This document shows, one piece after another, positions 14,198 to 24,260 of a stretch of 64,000 nucleotides of DNA. The DNA is from JAXMHQ01 sp046346665. Its GTDB lineage: Bacteria; Verrucomicrobiota; Verrucomicrobiia; Limisphaerales; JAXMHQ01. Below the pieces are notes generated by a model. The model ran no database searches and had not been told where the DNA came from. It worked only from the letters and a program-made list of their open reading frames with translations. The first letter of the stretch is position 1. Each line of letters opens with the position of its first letter. Where the stretch lies: NCBI GenBank assembly GCA_046346665.1, contig JAXMHQ010000001.1:62001-126000 (forward strand), written 5' to 3'. The position numbers were made by a program, and so were the translations under genes.

Positions 14198-17100
14198 ATG
14201 AATAACCGCACAATCCCGATGAAGCCCGACGCCCGGCGCGAAGCCGCCCTGTTCCAGGCCGCCGCACAGCTCGCCGCGGAGGACCGGGCGTCGTTTCTGC
14301 AAAACGCCTGCGCCGGCGACGTCCTCCTGCGCCAGCGGCTGGATGCCCTGCTCGCCGCGCACGACGCACCCGACGGCGTCCTCGCCGAACCGGCCGCCCC
14401 GGCCGTCCGAAAGACGATGAAGATCGAACTGGCGGATGAACCCGATGAAACCGTCGGACAGAAAATCGGGCGTTACAAAATCCTGGAAAAAGTCGGCGAA
14501 GGCGGCTGCGGCGTGGTTTATGTGGCCGAACAAACCGAGCCGGTGCGGCGGCGCGTGGCGCTCAAGGTCATCAAGCTCGGCATGGACACCCGGGCGGTCG
14601 TGGCGCGCTTCGAAGCCGAACGCCAGGCGCTGGCGTTGATGGATCATCCCAACATCGCCAGGGTCCTTGACGCCGGTTCCACAGAAACCGGCCGGCCTTA
14701 CTTCGTCATGGAACTCGTGCGCGGCATCCGGATCACGGATTACTGCGACCAGAACAAGCTGCCCACCCGGGATCGACTGGAGTTGTTCATCAAGATTTGC
14801 CAGGCCATCCAGCACGCGCACCAGAAAGGCATCATCCATCGCGACATCAAACCGTCAAACATCCTCGTCACCCTCCACGACGGCGTCCCGGTTCCGAAGG
14901 TGATCGATTTCGGAATTGCCAAGGCGACGGAAGGCAAGCTGGTCGACGCGACGGTCTACACGCAGTTGCATCAATTCATCGGCACGCCGGCGTACATGAG
15001 CCCGGAACAGGCGGAGATGAGCGGGCTCGACATCGACACGCGCAGCGACATCTACAGCCTGGGCGTGCTGCTGTATGAACTGTTGACGGGTCTGACGCCG
15101 TTCGACGCGCGGGAGCTGATGTCGCAGGGGATTGACGCCATGCGCCGGACGATCCGGGAACAGGACCCGTTGCGGCCGAGCACGCGGCTGGCCACGTTGC
15201 GGGGCGAGCAGCTCACCACCACCGCCCGGTGCCGGTCGGCGGAGAGTTCCCGATTGCTGCACCAGCTCAGGGGCGATCTGGATTGGATCGTGATGAAATG
15301 CCTGGAGAAGGATCGGACGCGCCGTTACGAGACAGCCAACGGCCTGGCCTTCGACCTGAAACGGCACCTGACCAACGAACCGGTCCTGGCGCGGCCGCCG
15401 AGCAGGCTGTACGAATTCCAAAAAACCGTCCGCCGGCATCACGTCGGATTTGCAGCCGCAGGCGCGGTGATGCTTGCCCTGCTGTGCGGCGCATTGGTCA
15501 GCACGTGGCAAATGGTGCGCGCCAAGGAAGCCGGGAAAAAGGCACTGGCCGCACAGGAAAGCGAAACGGCCCAGCGCCGGAAAGCGGAGGCCAACGAGGC
15601 GCAGGCCCACGCCGCACAGGCCGCGGAAGCCAAACTGCGCGAAGAAGCCCAGGCCCACGAACTCGCCGCCCGCCAGCGCGCCTACGCCTCCGATATGAAC
15701 GTCGCCATCCAGGCGCTCCTGGACAGCAACCTGGGCCGCGCCCTCGAATTGCTCAACCGGCAGCGACCCATGTCGGGCCAGCAGGATTTGCGCGGCTGGG
15801 AATGGCGGTATCTCTGGCAACAAACCCGGAGCGACGCCCAGTTGACACTTGGCAGGGAATCGACGGAAATCGTTTCGCTGGCCGCGTCGGCCGACGGCAA
15901 CTGGCTGGCCGTCGGCGGGTATCACCGGAGCGGAATCGCAGTCTGGGACCTCCGGACCCGCAAAGAAACCTGGCGGCTCGCCGCCGATGAAGATTACGTC
16001 CGTGCCGCCTTCTCCCCCACCGAGCCCCTGCTCGCTTTCTCCGGCGCCTTCATCGCGCCTCAAAGCTCCGACCAGAACACGCTGCGCATCTGCAATCCAC
16101 TCACGGGCCGCATTATCGCGGAATGGCCCCTGAAGGGGGTCGGCACGGGCCTTGCCTTTTCGAGCGATGGCAAAACGCTGGCAACTTTCTCGGTTGGCCA
16201 AAGCGGCAGCCAGATCACGCTCTGGCACATGCCGGATGGAACGAAAATCGCCACTTACCCCGGAAGAACCTCCACAGCGTTGAAGCTGGGCGACGCCTTC
16301 GCCTGCACGCCCGACCTGACGCTGGCAGCCTACTCGTTCGCGGAAGACTCCCAAGCCTCGATCTGCCTGGTCGACCTGCGGACGGGCGCCGAATTGTGGA
16401 CCGCGCCCGCCGCCCGGAATTATGTCACCGCACTGGCGTTCTCCCCAGACGGCAAAACACTCGTCTCCGGAGCAGGGTTCGACGACTCCACCATTCGTCT
16501 CTGGGACGTCGCCACCGGCAAGGAATCCGGCCAATTGCAGGGCCACCTGTCGTGGGTCGGCGGACTGGCATTTTTGGACGGTGGAAAACAACTCGTGTCC
16601 AGCAGCGCAGACCAGACAATCCGCATCTGGGATTTAGCCGAACACAAGTGCCTCGAGACAATGCGCGGCCATTCGCAGGAAGTCTGGCGGGTGATCGTGA
16701 TGCCCGACCAGAAAACGCTGGTGAGCGGCGCCAAGGACGGAACGGTCTGCTTATGGGATGCAAGCGTTCCGCATCCGCACCAATCCCGCACCACTTTTGC
16801 CCCGGGCGTCGTCGCCTGGGGCTTCGCGGGCGATGGACGCTCGGTTTGGACCCTGCAAAGAACCGGAGAGGTGGCCAAATGGTCGCCTTCAGGCGAACGC
16901 CAACCCGGCGCCTTCCGGGTCACGGACGACACCGCGCTGTCGAGCGAACTGCAGTACTGGTATCTCTTTTCAAAAAAAGGCCGGTGGCTGGCCGTGGGTT
17001 CGATGAATGGCATCATTAAAATCTGGGACCTGGAGCGGGGCACGGTGGCACGGGTCATCTCCGTTGGCACCGGCGAGGCCTTCCCCACTTGCTTCAGTCC

Positions 17101-17725
17101 CGACGAATCCAGGTTCTGCGGCTACTCCGGGACCGACAACTCCAACCACGAATGGGACCTCGCCACCGGCCGGGAAATCCAATCCTGGGCCGACACGACC
17201 GATTCGCACTGCGGCGACATTTCACCGGATGGACGATTCATCACAACCATCAGCTTTGAAGGCGAACCCGCCGTTCAACGCGACCTCGTCCTGCAGAAAT
17301 CCTCCCGGGTCAATGTGACAATCCGCGAGGGCGTCTCGGCCCGCTATTCGCCCGACGGAAAACTCTTCGCCCTCGCCAGCGACCTGGGCGTGGCCCCCAT
17401 CTGGCATACCGCCGACTGGACCCCGGCAGCCACTCTGGGCAGCTTCTTCAACGGAACTCATTCCGTTGACTTCTCGCCCGACGGCCGCCGGTTCGCGGTC
17501 AGCAGCGACGACAAGGAAGCGGTCCGGCTCTACGATACGGACGGCTGGCAGAACGTCTTCACACTCCAGGCGCCGGGCACGGGTTTCCTGGGCGCGAGAT
17601 TCTCGGGCGACGGCAACAACCTCGTCTGGGGAAACCAAAAATGCCTCCAGCTCTGGCAGGCTCCGTCCTGGCAGGAAATCGCGGCCGCGGAAGCCCGGGA
17701 CAAAGAGATCGCCGGTCAACCCTGA
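14198..17725 (+). CDS. Ser/Thr protein kinase with WD40 repeats
   Basis: A 1175-residue membrane kinase. The kinase domain is at about 93-380: Gly-loop GEGGCGVV (100-107), Lys in VALKVIK (123), HRDIKPSN (214-221), DFG (237-239), activation-loop end GTPAYMSPEQA. A membrane helix (FAAAGAVMLALLCGALVSTW) is near 425-445, then an Ala/Glu-rich coiled stretch, then some 12 WD40-like blades (FSPDGKTLVSG...IRLWDVATG) filling the rest. The propeller would lie outside the cytoplasm and the kinase inside. It follows the ECF sigma gene, a pairing known in this phylum. All catalytic residues are present. Confidence 0.93.
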   Translation: MNNRTIPMKPDARREAALFQAAAQLAAEDRASFLQNACAGDVLLRQRLDALLAAHDAPDGVLAEPAAPAVRKTMKIELADEPDETVGQKIGRYKILEKVGEGGCGVVYVAEQTEPVRRRVALKVIKLGMDTRAVVARFEAERQALALMDHPNIARVLDAGSTETGRPYFVMELVRGIRITDYCDQNKLPTRDRLELFIKICQAIQHAHQKGIIHRDIKPSNILVTLHDGVPVPKVIDFGIAKATEGKLVDATVYTQLHQFIGTPAYMSPEQAEMSGLDIDTRSDIYSLGVLLYELLTGLTPFDARELMSQGIDAMRRTIREQDPLRPSTRLATLRGEQLTTTARCRSAESSRLLHQLRGDLDWIVMKCLEKDRTRRYETANGLAFDLKRHLTNEPVLARPPSRLYEFQKTVRRHHVGFAAAGAVMLALLCGALVSTWQMVRAKEAGKKALAAQESETAQRRKAEANEAQAHAAQAAEAKLREEAQAHELAARQRAYASDMNVAIQALLDSNLGRALELLNRQRPMSGQQDLRGWEWRYLWQQTRSDAQLTLGRESTEIVSLAASADGNWLAVGGYHRSGIAVWDLRTRKETWRLAADEDYVRAAFSPTEPLLAFSGAFIAPQSSDQNTLRICNPLTGRIIAEWPLKGVGTGLAFSSDGKTLATFSVGQSGSQITLWHMPDGTKIATYPGRTSTALKLGDAFACTPDLTLAAYSFAEDSQASICLVDLRTGAELWTAPAARNYVTALAFSPDGKTLVSGAGFDDSTIRLWDVATGKESGQLQGHLSWVGGLAFLDGGKQLVSSSADQTIRIWDLAEHKCLETMRGHSQEVWRVIVMPDQKTLVSGAKDGTVCLWDASVPHPHQSRTTFAPGVVAWGFAGDGRSVWTLQRTGEVAKWSPSGERQPGAFRVTDDTALSSELQYWYLFSKKGRWLAVGSMNGIIKIWDLERGTVARVISVGTGEAFPTCFSPDESRFCGYSGTDNSNHEWDLATGREIQSWADTTDSHCGDISPDGRFITTISFEGEPAVQRDLVLQKSSRVNVTIREGVSARYSPDGKLFALASDLGVAPIWHTADWTPAATLGSFFNGTHSVDFSPDGRRFAVSSDDKEAVRLYDTDGWQNVFTLQAPGTGFLGARFSGDGNNLVWGNQKCLQLWQAPSWQEIAAAEARDKEIAGQP

Positions 17726-17835
17726 AATTCACCATTGAAAAAACGGATCAACTCCCGCGCGCTCGACTTGGAACAGCGGATCGGTTTAGCCTGAAATCCG
17801 CGCCACCGGCCCCCGCCGGACGACGCCACCGGCCC

Positions 17836-19452
17836 ATGAAATCTGAAGGTCCGCGCCGAACCAGCACCCGGCCAAAACCTCGCGCTTCCCGCCGCGCCGC
17901 TCGCGCCGCGGCACACCGGGATCCGCTGCCCCTCCCCTGGCCACTCGCCGAATCCCTGCGCCGCCTCCCCGGCCGCAAACTCAACCCCACCGACGGACGC
18001 CGCGCCTTCCAAGCCCTCCTCGACCGCGAGGAAGTCTACCGCAAACTCTTCGAAGCCGAATCCGACGCCATCTTCCTGGTGGACCGCAAAACCGGCAGAT
18101 TCCTCGATGCCAACCTGTCCGCGGAACGGCTCTACGGCTATAACCGTCGCGAACTGCTCCAACTCAAGGCCGTCGATGTCTCGGCCGAACCCACCAGGAC
18201 GTCGGAAGCCATTCGCAAAGGCAAAACACGCGCCGTGTTCCGCTGGCACCGCCGCAAAGACGGATCCCGCTTTCCCGTCGAAGTCAGCGGCAGCTACCTC
18301 AAGTGCCGCGGCCGCTCCATCCACGTCGCCGCCATCCGCGATATCTCCGGCCGGCTCAACGCCGAACAGGCCCTCCAGGAAAGCGACCGGCGCCAGCGCA
18401 GCATCGCCGAAATCACCCCCAACGGAATCCTCCTGTTCGATAAAACCGGCCTCATCACATTCGCCAACGCCGCCGCGGAACGCATCCTCGGACTGCGCCG
18501 CCGCCAGATCATCGGCCGCGGTTACGCAGACCCGGCCTGGAAATTCTTCACCGTCGAAGGCGGAAGCTTCCGATTCTGGGAACTGCCGTTCGAAAAGGTC
18601 CTCCGCAGCCGAAAACCACTCTCCGGAATGGAATTCAGCCTGGAACGGCCCGGCGGCAAACGCATCATCCTCTACTCGAACGCCGCCCCCCTCTGGGACG
18701 CCTCCCGCAAACCCGCCGGCATGGTCGCCGCCTTCAGCGATATCACCGAACGCAAACTCCAACAACAACAACTCGCCACTTCCCGCGAACACCTCCGCGC
18801 CCTCGCCGTCCGCCTCAACACCGTCCGCGAAGAGGAACGCACCCGCATCGCCCGAACCATCCACGACGACCTCGGCCACGCCCTCACCGACCTCAAACTC
18901 GACCTCGCCTGGCTCTCGCGCCGCCTCGCCGAGGCCAAATCCCCGAAACTTGACCCCGTCCGCCATCGAGTCGCCGCCATGATCGGCCGCGTCGATCGCC
19001 ACGCGCAAACCGTCCGCCGCATCGCCACTGAATTGCGCCCCGCCGTCCTCGACGCACTCGGCCTGCCCGCCGCCATCGAATGGCAGACCCGCGCCTTCCA
19101 GGAACGCACCCAGATCCCCTGCCGCACCCACCTCCCCCGCCAACTGCCCGCACCCGCCCCACCCATCGTCACCGGCCTGTTCCGCATCTTCGAGGAAATC
19201 CTCAGCAATATCGCCCGCCACGCCCGCGCCACCCGCGTCGATGTCCGGCTCCACACCGCCCGCCGCCAGCTCGTGCTCCAGGTCAACGACAATGGACGCG
19301 GCATCACCCCCGCCCAGGAATCCGACCCGAAAGCCCTCGGCCTGCTCGGCATGCGGGAACGCGCCACCACCCTCGGCGGATGGCTCACACTCCGGGCCAC
19401 CCCCGGCCGCGGCACCTGCGTCCGCATCACCCTGCCCCTCGACCCGCCATGA
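17836..19452 (+). CDS. PAS-domain sensor histidine kinase (NarL/UhpB-type)
   Basis: A 538-residue soluble kinase: basic N-terminus, PAS1 (about 65-170, AESDAIFLVDRKTG), PAS2 (about 185-320, ITPNGILLFDKTG), a Gln-rich link, then a HisKA_3 dimerisation helix with phospho-His in IARTIHDDLGHALTDLK, and a HATPase domain (NIARHARATRV, NDNGRG, GLLGMRERA). No membrane segment is seen. The ATG at 17836 was chosen because the open frame upstream overlaps the WD40 kinase gene. Its stop overlaps the start of the response regulator gene by ATGA, so the two are translationally coupled partners. Confidence 0.88.
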   Translation: MKSEGPRRTSTRPKPRASRRAARAAAHRDPLPLPWPLAESLRRLPGRKLNPTDGRRAFQALLDREEVYRKLFEAESDAIFLVDRKTGRFLDANLSAERLYGYNRRELLQLKAVDVSAEPTRTSEAIRKGKTRAVFRWHRRKDGSRFPVEVSGSYLKCRGRSIHVAAIRDISGRLNAEQALQESDRRQRSIAEITPNGILLFDKTGLITFANAAAERILGLRRRQIIGRGYADPAWKFFTVEGGSFRFWELPFEKVLRSRKPLSGMEFSLERPGGKRIILYSNAAPLWDASRKPAGMVAAFSDITERKLQQQQLATSREHLRALAVRLNTVREEERTRIARTIHDDLGHALTDLKLDLAWLSRRLAEAKSPKLDPVRHRVAAMIGRVDRHAQTVRRIATELRPAVLDALGLPAAIEWQTRAFQERTQIPCRTHLPRQLPAPAPPIVTGLFRIFEEILSNIARHARATRVDVRLHTARRQLVLQVNDNGRGITPAQESDPKALGLLGMRERATTLGGWLTLRATPGRGTCVRITLPLDPP

Positions 19453-20111
19453 AACAAATAGCCGGGCCCAAGAATTTCCTGATTGCGGAAGACCACGCCT
19501 CCACCCGCGTCGGCATCCGCCAGATCCTCAGCGAAGGATTTCCCGGGGCCGCATTCGGCGAAGCCGGCAACGCCCGCGATACCCTGGCCCTGGTCCATAA
19601 ACACCGCTGGGATCTCCTCATCCTCGACATCAGCCTGCCTGACCGCAGCGGCCTGGAGGTGTTGCGGGACGTCAAACGGCTCCGCGCCCGACTGCCGGTC
19701 CTGATCTACAGCGCGCATCCCGAAGATCAGTTCGCCGCCCATGCACTCCGCCTCGGCGCCGCCGGCTACCTCACCAAGGAACGGGCCCCCGAGGAACTCA
19801 ACCTCGCCGCACAATCCTTGCTCGCCGGAAATCAATTCGTCAGCCCCGGCCTCGCCGCCCGCATCGTCGCAGGCTTCGTCACCCGCGGCTCGGGATTGCC
19901 CCACGAAAATCTCTCCAAACGCGAATTCCTCGTGCTCCGACTCATCGCCTCCGGCAAATCCGGCAAAGCCATGGCCGCCGAACTCCAGCTCAGCCCCAAA
20001 ACCATCAGCACCTTCCGCAGCCGCATTCTCAAAAAACTCCAGCTCACCACCACCGCGGAACTCGTCCTCTACGCCATCCGCCACGACCTCGCCCGACCCG
20101 GCCGCGGCTGA
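19449..20111 (+). CDS. NarL/LuxR-type response regulator
   Basis: A 220-residue regulator: receiver domain (FLIAEDH acidic pair; phospho-Asp in LLILDISLPDRSG; Lys in YLTKERAP) followed by a LuxR-type helix-turn-helix (LSKREFLVLRLIASGKSGKA, LSPKTISTFRSRILKKL). It overlaps the upstream kinase gene by 4 bases and is its likely target. It probably binds DNA as a dimer on phosphorylation; targets are unknown. Confidence 0.92.
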   Translation: MKQIAGPKNFLIAEDHASTRVGIRQILSEGFPGAAFGEAGNARDTLALVHKHRWDLLILDISLPDRSGLEVLRDVKRLRARLPVLIYSAHPEDQFAAHALRLGAAGYLTKERAPEELNLAAQSLLAGNQFVSPGLAARIVAGFVTRGSGLPHENLSKREFLVLRLIASGKSGKAMAAELQLSPKTISTFRSRILKKLQLTTTAELVLYAIRHDLARPGRG

Positions 20112-20422
20112 CCAATCCCGCCCTGTCGGATTCTTCCTACAACCGCGAACCGCATTTGCCGCTGGAATCCGCCCCCCGCTTCAGCCTAGCCTGTCCCCCG
20201 AAGAGCAGGGCTGAAAACGCGGTGTAAGCCGTGATTTGGATGAATCTTCAATCGGCGCTCGCGAATTCTGCAACGCAAGAGATAACAAGCGGAGATGCTG
20301 CGCCCCCGCCCGGTCACGATTCCGCACCCGTAAAGTCGTCAGAATCCACCTTGACCCGCCCCGGGCTCATCGCCGGCGGGCTCGCGCCCAGCTCCTTCAG
20401 ACATGCCTTTCCCCCTTTTAGT

Positions 20423-22870
20423 ATGAAAAATACCCGGATCCTGATCGCGCAGGACGAGCTCATTGTGGCCGCCGACATCGAGGCCCGCCTCGCCCGGATG
20501 GGCTACACGATCGCCGGAATAACCGACAACGGCCCGGCCGCCGTCGAACTCGCAGGCTCCTGCCAGCCAACGGTCGTTCTCATGGACATCCGGTTGAAAG
20601 GTCCCATGGATGGCATCGCCGCGGCGGAGGAGATCAGGAAACGATATGATTTGCCGGTAATTTTTCTTACCGCCTGCGCCGAGGACTCCACGCTCCAGCG
20701 CGCCAATTCCGCCGCCCCCCTTGGCTACATCCTGAAACCATTCGAAGACCGCGAACTGCGAACCGGCATCGAAATCGGCCTCTACAAACACAAGGCGGAA
20801 ATGGAAATCCGCCGCCTCAACCAGCTCTTCGCCGCCCTCAGCCAGATTAACGAAACCCTCCTCCGCGCCCGCTCCCGGGACCAATTGTTCGCCGAAATCT
20901 GCCGCATCACCGCCGTCACCGCCGGCTTCCGCCTCGCCTGGATCGGCTGGCTCAACCCCGCCACCGCCGGCATCACCCCCGTGGCTCGCGCCGGCGAAAG
21001 CACCGAATACCTCGACCAACTCAACGTCAGCGCCGAGGACGTCCCCATCGGACGCGGACCCGTCGGCATCTCCATCCGGACCGGAGAACCCTGCGTCTCG
21101 AACGATTTTCTCACCGACCCGCGCGCGGAATCGTTTCGCGATGCCGCGTCGAGATTCCGACTGCGTTCCGCCGTCAGCCTCCCGCTCCGGTTCCAGGGCA
21201 ACATCTGCGGCGTGCTGGTGGTCTACGGCGAGGAACCCGGCGCGTTCCAGGAACGCGAAGTCGGCCTGCTCGCCAAGGCCGCGGCCGATGTCTCGTTCGC
21301 CCTCGACCTGCTCAAGCAGGAGGAGCAAGTCCGAAAACTCGCCCGCGCCGTCGAATGCAGCCCCGCCTCCATTATCATCACCGACGCCGCGGGCAACATC
21401 GAATACGTCAACCCCAAGTTCACCCAGGTCACCGGCTACCCCGCCGAGGAAGTGCTCGGACGCAACCCGCGCCTGCTCAAATCCGGCGAAATGGAACCTG
21501 ACCATTACCGCCACATGTGGGAAACCATCACCGCCGGCAGGGAATGGCAGGGCGAATTCCACAACCGCCGCAAAAATGGCACCCTCTACTGGGAAATGTC
21601 CTCCATCTCCCCGCTCCGAAATGCCCGCGGCGAAATCACCCACTTCGTCGCCGTCCGCGAGGATCTCACGGAAAAAAAACTGCTCGAAAGCAAATTCCTC
21701 CGCGCCCAGCGCCTCGAAGGCATCGGCAGCCTCGCCAGCGGCATCGCCCACGACCTCAATAATATCCTCGCCCCCATCCTCATGAGCGCCCCGCTGCTCC
21801 AGCTCGACGAGGACCCCGCCAGCCGCAAGGAACTCGCCCGCACCATCGAGTCCAGCGCCGAACGCGGCGCCAGCATCGTCAAACAACTCCTCAGCTTCGC
21901 CCGCGGCACCGAGGGCCGCCGCGAACCCGTCCAGATCCGCCACCTCCTCCGCGACATGGCCAAAATCGCCCGCGAAACCTTCCCCCGCACCATCCAGGTC
22001 GAGGAAACCTGCGGCGCCAACCTCTGGCCCGTCCCCGCCGAAGTGTCCCAGCTCCACCAGGTCCTCCTCAACCTCTGCGTCAATGCCCGCGATGCCATGC
22101 CCAACGGCGGCACCCTCACTCTCCAGGCCGAAAACGTCGAGCTCGACGAACACTTCGCCTCCATGCGCAAAGACACCGCCCCCGGTCCGTACGTTCGCAT
22201 CCGCGTCACCGACACCGGCACCGGCATCCCCGATTCCGCCCGCGAACATATCTTCGAATCCTTCTTCACCACCAAAGGCGAAGGACACGGAACCGGCCTC
22301 GGCCTCACCACCGTCCTCGGCATCGTCAACCAGCTCAAAGGCTTCATCTCCTTCACCTCCAGCACCGGCAAAGGCACCACCTTCGAAATCCACCTCCCGG
22401 CCACCACGAAGGATTCCCCCGCCGACAGCAGCCCCGCCTCCACCCCTCACATCCCAAAAGGCAACGGCGAATGGGTCCTCGTCGTCGACGACGAACCCGC
22501 CATCCGCGACGCCACCCAGCGCACCCTCGAACGCAACGGCTACAAAGTCATCCCCGCCCAGGACGGCATCGAAGCCCTCGGACTCTTCGTCACCCGCCGC
22601 CACCAGGTGCGCGCCGTCATCACCGATTTCATGATGCCCCTCATGGACGGCATCACCCTCTGCCGCGCACTCCGCGCCGTCTCACCCGAACTGCCCGTCA
22701 TCGTCTCCAGCGGCGGACTGCTCGGAAAAGCCGGCGCCGAAGCCCACTACGCCTTCCAACAACTCGGCATCTCCCACATCCTCCACAAACCCCACAATGC
22801 CGAAATCCTTCTCCAGGCCCTCGGCGAGGCCGTCCGCACAACCCAATCAGCTGCCCCTAACTACGAATGA
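20423..22870 (+). CDS. Hybrid histidine kinase REC-GAF-PAS-HK-REC
   Basis: An 815-residue cytoplasmic kinase with a receiver domain at each end. The N-terminal REC (about 1-120) has Asp in VLMDIRLKGPMDG. A GAF domain (about 145-300), a PAS domain (about 305-430, ECSPASIIITDAAGNIEYVN), HisKA (His near 442 in GSLASGIAHDLNNILAP), HATPase (NLCVNARDAMPNGG, TDTGTGIP, GHGTGLGLTTV) and a C-terminal REC (about 680-805, Asp in VITDFMMPLMDG) follow. The ATG at 20423 fits the start of the first REC; a GTG at 20231 would add 64 residues without domain content. Its stop overlaps the next regulator's start by ATGA. Confidence 0.9.
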   Translation: MKNTRILIAQDELIVAADIEARLARMGYTIAGITDNGPAAVELAGSCQPTVVLMDIRLKGPMDGIAAAEEIRKRYDLPVIFLTACAEDSTLQRANSAAPLGYILKPFEDRELRTGIEIGLYKHKAEMEIRRLNQLFAALSQINETLLRARSRDQLFAEICRITAVTAGFRLAWIGWLNPATAGITPVARAGESTEYLDQLNVSAEDVPIGRGPVGISIRTGEPCVSNDFLTDPRAESFRDAASRFRLRSAVSLPLRFQGNICGVLVVYGEEPGAFQEREVGLLAKAAADVSFALDLLKQEEQVRKLARAVECSPASIIITDAAGNIEYVNPKFTQVTGYPAEEVLGRNPRLLKSGEMEPDHYRHMWETITAGREWQGEFHNRRKNGTLYWEMSSISPLRNARGEITHFVAVREDLTEKKLLESKFLRAQRLEGIGSLASGIAHDLNNILAPILMSAPLLQLDEDPASRKELARTIESSAERGASIVKQLLSFARGTEGRREPVQIRHLLRDMAKIARETFPRTIQVEETCGANLWPVPAEVSQLHQVLLNLCVNARDAMPNGGTLTLQAENVELDEHFASMRKDTAPGPYVRIRVTDTGTGIPDSAREHIFESFFTTKGEGHGTGLGLTTVLGIVNQLKGFISFTSSTGKGTTFEIHLPATTKDSPADSSPASTPHIPKGNGEWVLVVDDEPAIRDATQRTLERNGYKVIPAQDGIEALGLFVTRRHQVRAVITDFMMPLMDGITLCRALRAVSPELPVIVSSGGLLGKAGAEAHYAFQQLGISHILHKPHNAEILLQALGEAVRTTQSAAPNYE

Positions 22871-23523
22871 CATCAACCCCAAGCCCCTCCATCGTCCTCG
22901 TCGACGATCATCCCATGGTCCGCACCGGGATGCGCATCTCCCTCGAACACCACCTGCCAGGCTCCCAAATCCACGAAGCCAATAACGCCGCGGAAACCCG
23001 CCTCCACTTCGCCACCCACCAGCCGGACCTCGTCGTCCTCGATGTCCATCTCCCCGGAAAAAACGGGCTCGACCTCGCCGCCGAAATCCGGGCCGCCTCC
23101 CCCCGCACCCGCATCCTCATGTTCGCGGCCGATGCCGACCCCTGGACCGTCAATCAAGCCATGAAAGCCGGCGCCAGCGGCTTCGTCGCCAAAACCAACT
23201 CGGCCCAACTCCTGCCCGCAGCCGTCGATGCCGTCCTCGCCGGCCAGCTCTACCTCTGCCCGCAATCCCGCGCCGCCCTCCAAAACGCGACCGATTCCCC
23301 CACCGCACCTCCCGAACCCGGCCCCAGCGCCCTGTCGCCCCGCGAACGCGAAGTGCTCCGCTGCATCGCCCAGGGCATCAATACCAAAAGCACCGCCATC
23401 CAACTCCAAATCAGCCCCAAAACCGTCGAAACCCACCGCCAGAATATCATGCGGAAACTCGCCATCGACAACGTCGCCTCCCTCACCCGCTACGCCATCC
23501 GCCATAACCTCATGTCCCCATAA
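22867..23523 (+). CDS. NarL/LuxR-type response regulator
   Basis: A 218-residue regulator: receiver (IVLVDDHPMVRTG; Asp in LVVLDVHLPGKNG; Lys in FVAKTNS) and C-terminal LuxR HTH (LSPREREVLRCIAQGINTKS, ISPKTVETHRQNIMRKL). It overlaps the hybrid kinase gene by 4 bases. It may be driven by that kinase or by the HisKA_3 kinase upstream, whose type more often pairs with LuxR regulators. Confidence 0.92.
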   Translation: MTSTPSPSIVLVDDHPMVRTGMRISLEHHLPGSQIHEANNAAETRLHFATHQPDLVVLDVHLPGKNGLDLAAEIRAASPRTRILMFAADADPWTVNQAMKAGASGFVAKTNSAQLLPAAVDAVLAGQLYLCPQSRAALQNATDSPTAPPEPGPSALSPREREVLRCIAQGINTKSTAIQLQISPKTVETHRQNIMRKLAIDNVASLTRYAIRHNLMSP

Positions 23524-23639
23524 CCCTGCCAGATCACTTCTCAACATCATCCGCGCCATCCGCGGTAAACTCCCTTGCCCCGCGATTCTCAGGAATTCCC
23601 CGATACAGCCGCGGGTCGTCCCGTCGATGAACTTTCCAA

Positions 23640-24011
23640 ATGGCTCTGATTTTACTGGTGGATGACAACGAGGATTTCCGGCGCGCCGCAGGACTCGCGC
23701 TCACAAAGGCCGGACACCAGGTGCAAACCGCATCGAACGGCATTGAAGCCGTCCGCCAGTTCACCCAATCCCCGGTCGACCTCGTCATCACCGACCTCAT
23801 CATGCCCGACCAGGAAGGCCTCGAAACCATCCAGGCCCTCAAACGCACCAAACCGTCCGTTCGCATCATCGCCGTCTCCGGCGGCGGCCGCAACGCGCCC
23901 GCCAATTATCTCACCATGGCCGGATTACTCGGCGCCTGCCGCACCCTCCCCAAGCCCTGCCATCCCTCCGAACTCCTCCACGCCGTCGACAGCGCCCTTG
24001 CCAGGAGTTGA
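23640..24011 (+). CDS. Single-domain CheY-like response regulator
   Basis: A 123-residue stand-alone receiver: ILLVDDNEDFR acidic pair, phospho-Asp in LVITDLIMPDQEG, Lys in TLPKPCHP. No output domain. It lies 116 bp after the LuxR regulator and closes the signalling block; it could shuttle phosphate for the hybrid kinase. The short gap before it holds a fragment related to the ATCCGCGGT repeat near 32000. Confidence 0.88.
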   Translation: MALILLVDDNEDFRRAAGLALTKAGHQVQTASNGIEAVRQFTQSPVDLVITDLIMPDQEGLETIQALKRTKPSVRIIAVSGGGRNAPANYLTMAGLLGACRTLPKPCHPSELLHAVDSALARS

Positions 24012-24127
24012 TGCCTAGCAACCGATAAACCCCCGCACGGCGTGGTCAATCAGGCGGCAGTTTCGGGGCCGCCACCCTTGGTCACTGTCGCGTGCCCGCT
24101 CGGTTGAATCACGCCCCGCCCTCGCGC

Positions 24128-24156
24128 TTGACAAGAACCCCCAGCCTGAATTAGTT
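24128..24156 (+). promoter_or_regulatory. Possible sigma-70-type promoter
   Basis: TTGACA (24128-24133) is followed after 17 bases by TTAGTT (24151-24156). It lies about 105 bases before the acyltransferase start and is the only good -35 match in the 249-bp gap. The -10 is weak. Confidence 0.35.
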
Positions 24157-24260
24157 CCATGCCTGGCGTTGCTAAAAAAACGCCGCCCGGATGAACCGGC
24201 ACCGTGCCGGTATCTGTTCCCGGGCGAATTCGGCGAGCTGCAACAGCTCGCAGGATTCAG

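Noticed and set aside
20339..22603. 754-codon minus-strand open frame
   Set aside because: Antisense to the hybrid kinase, low-complexity (Ala/Gly/Glu), no start signal or family.
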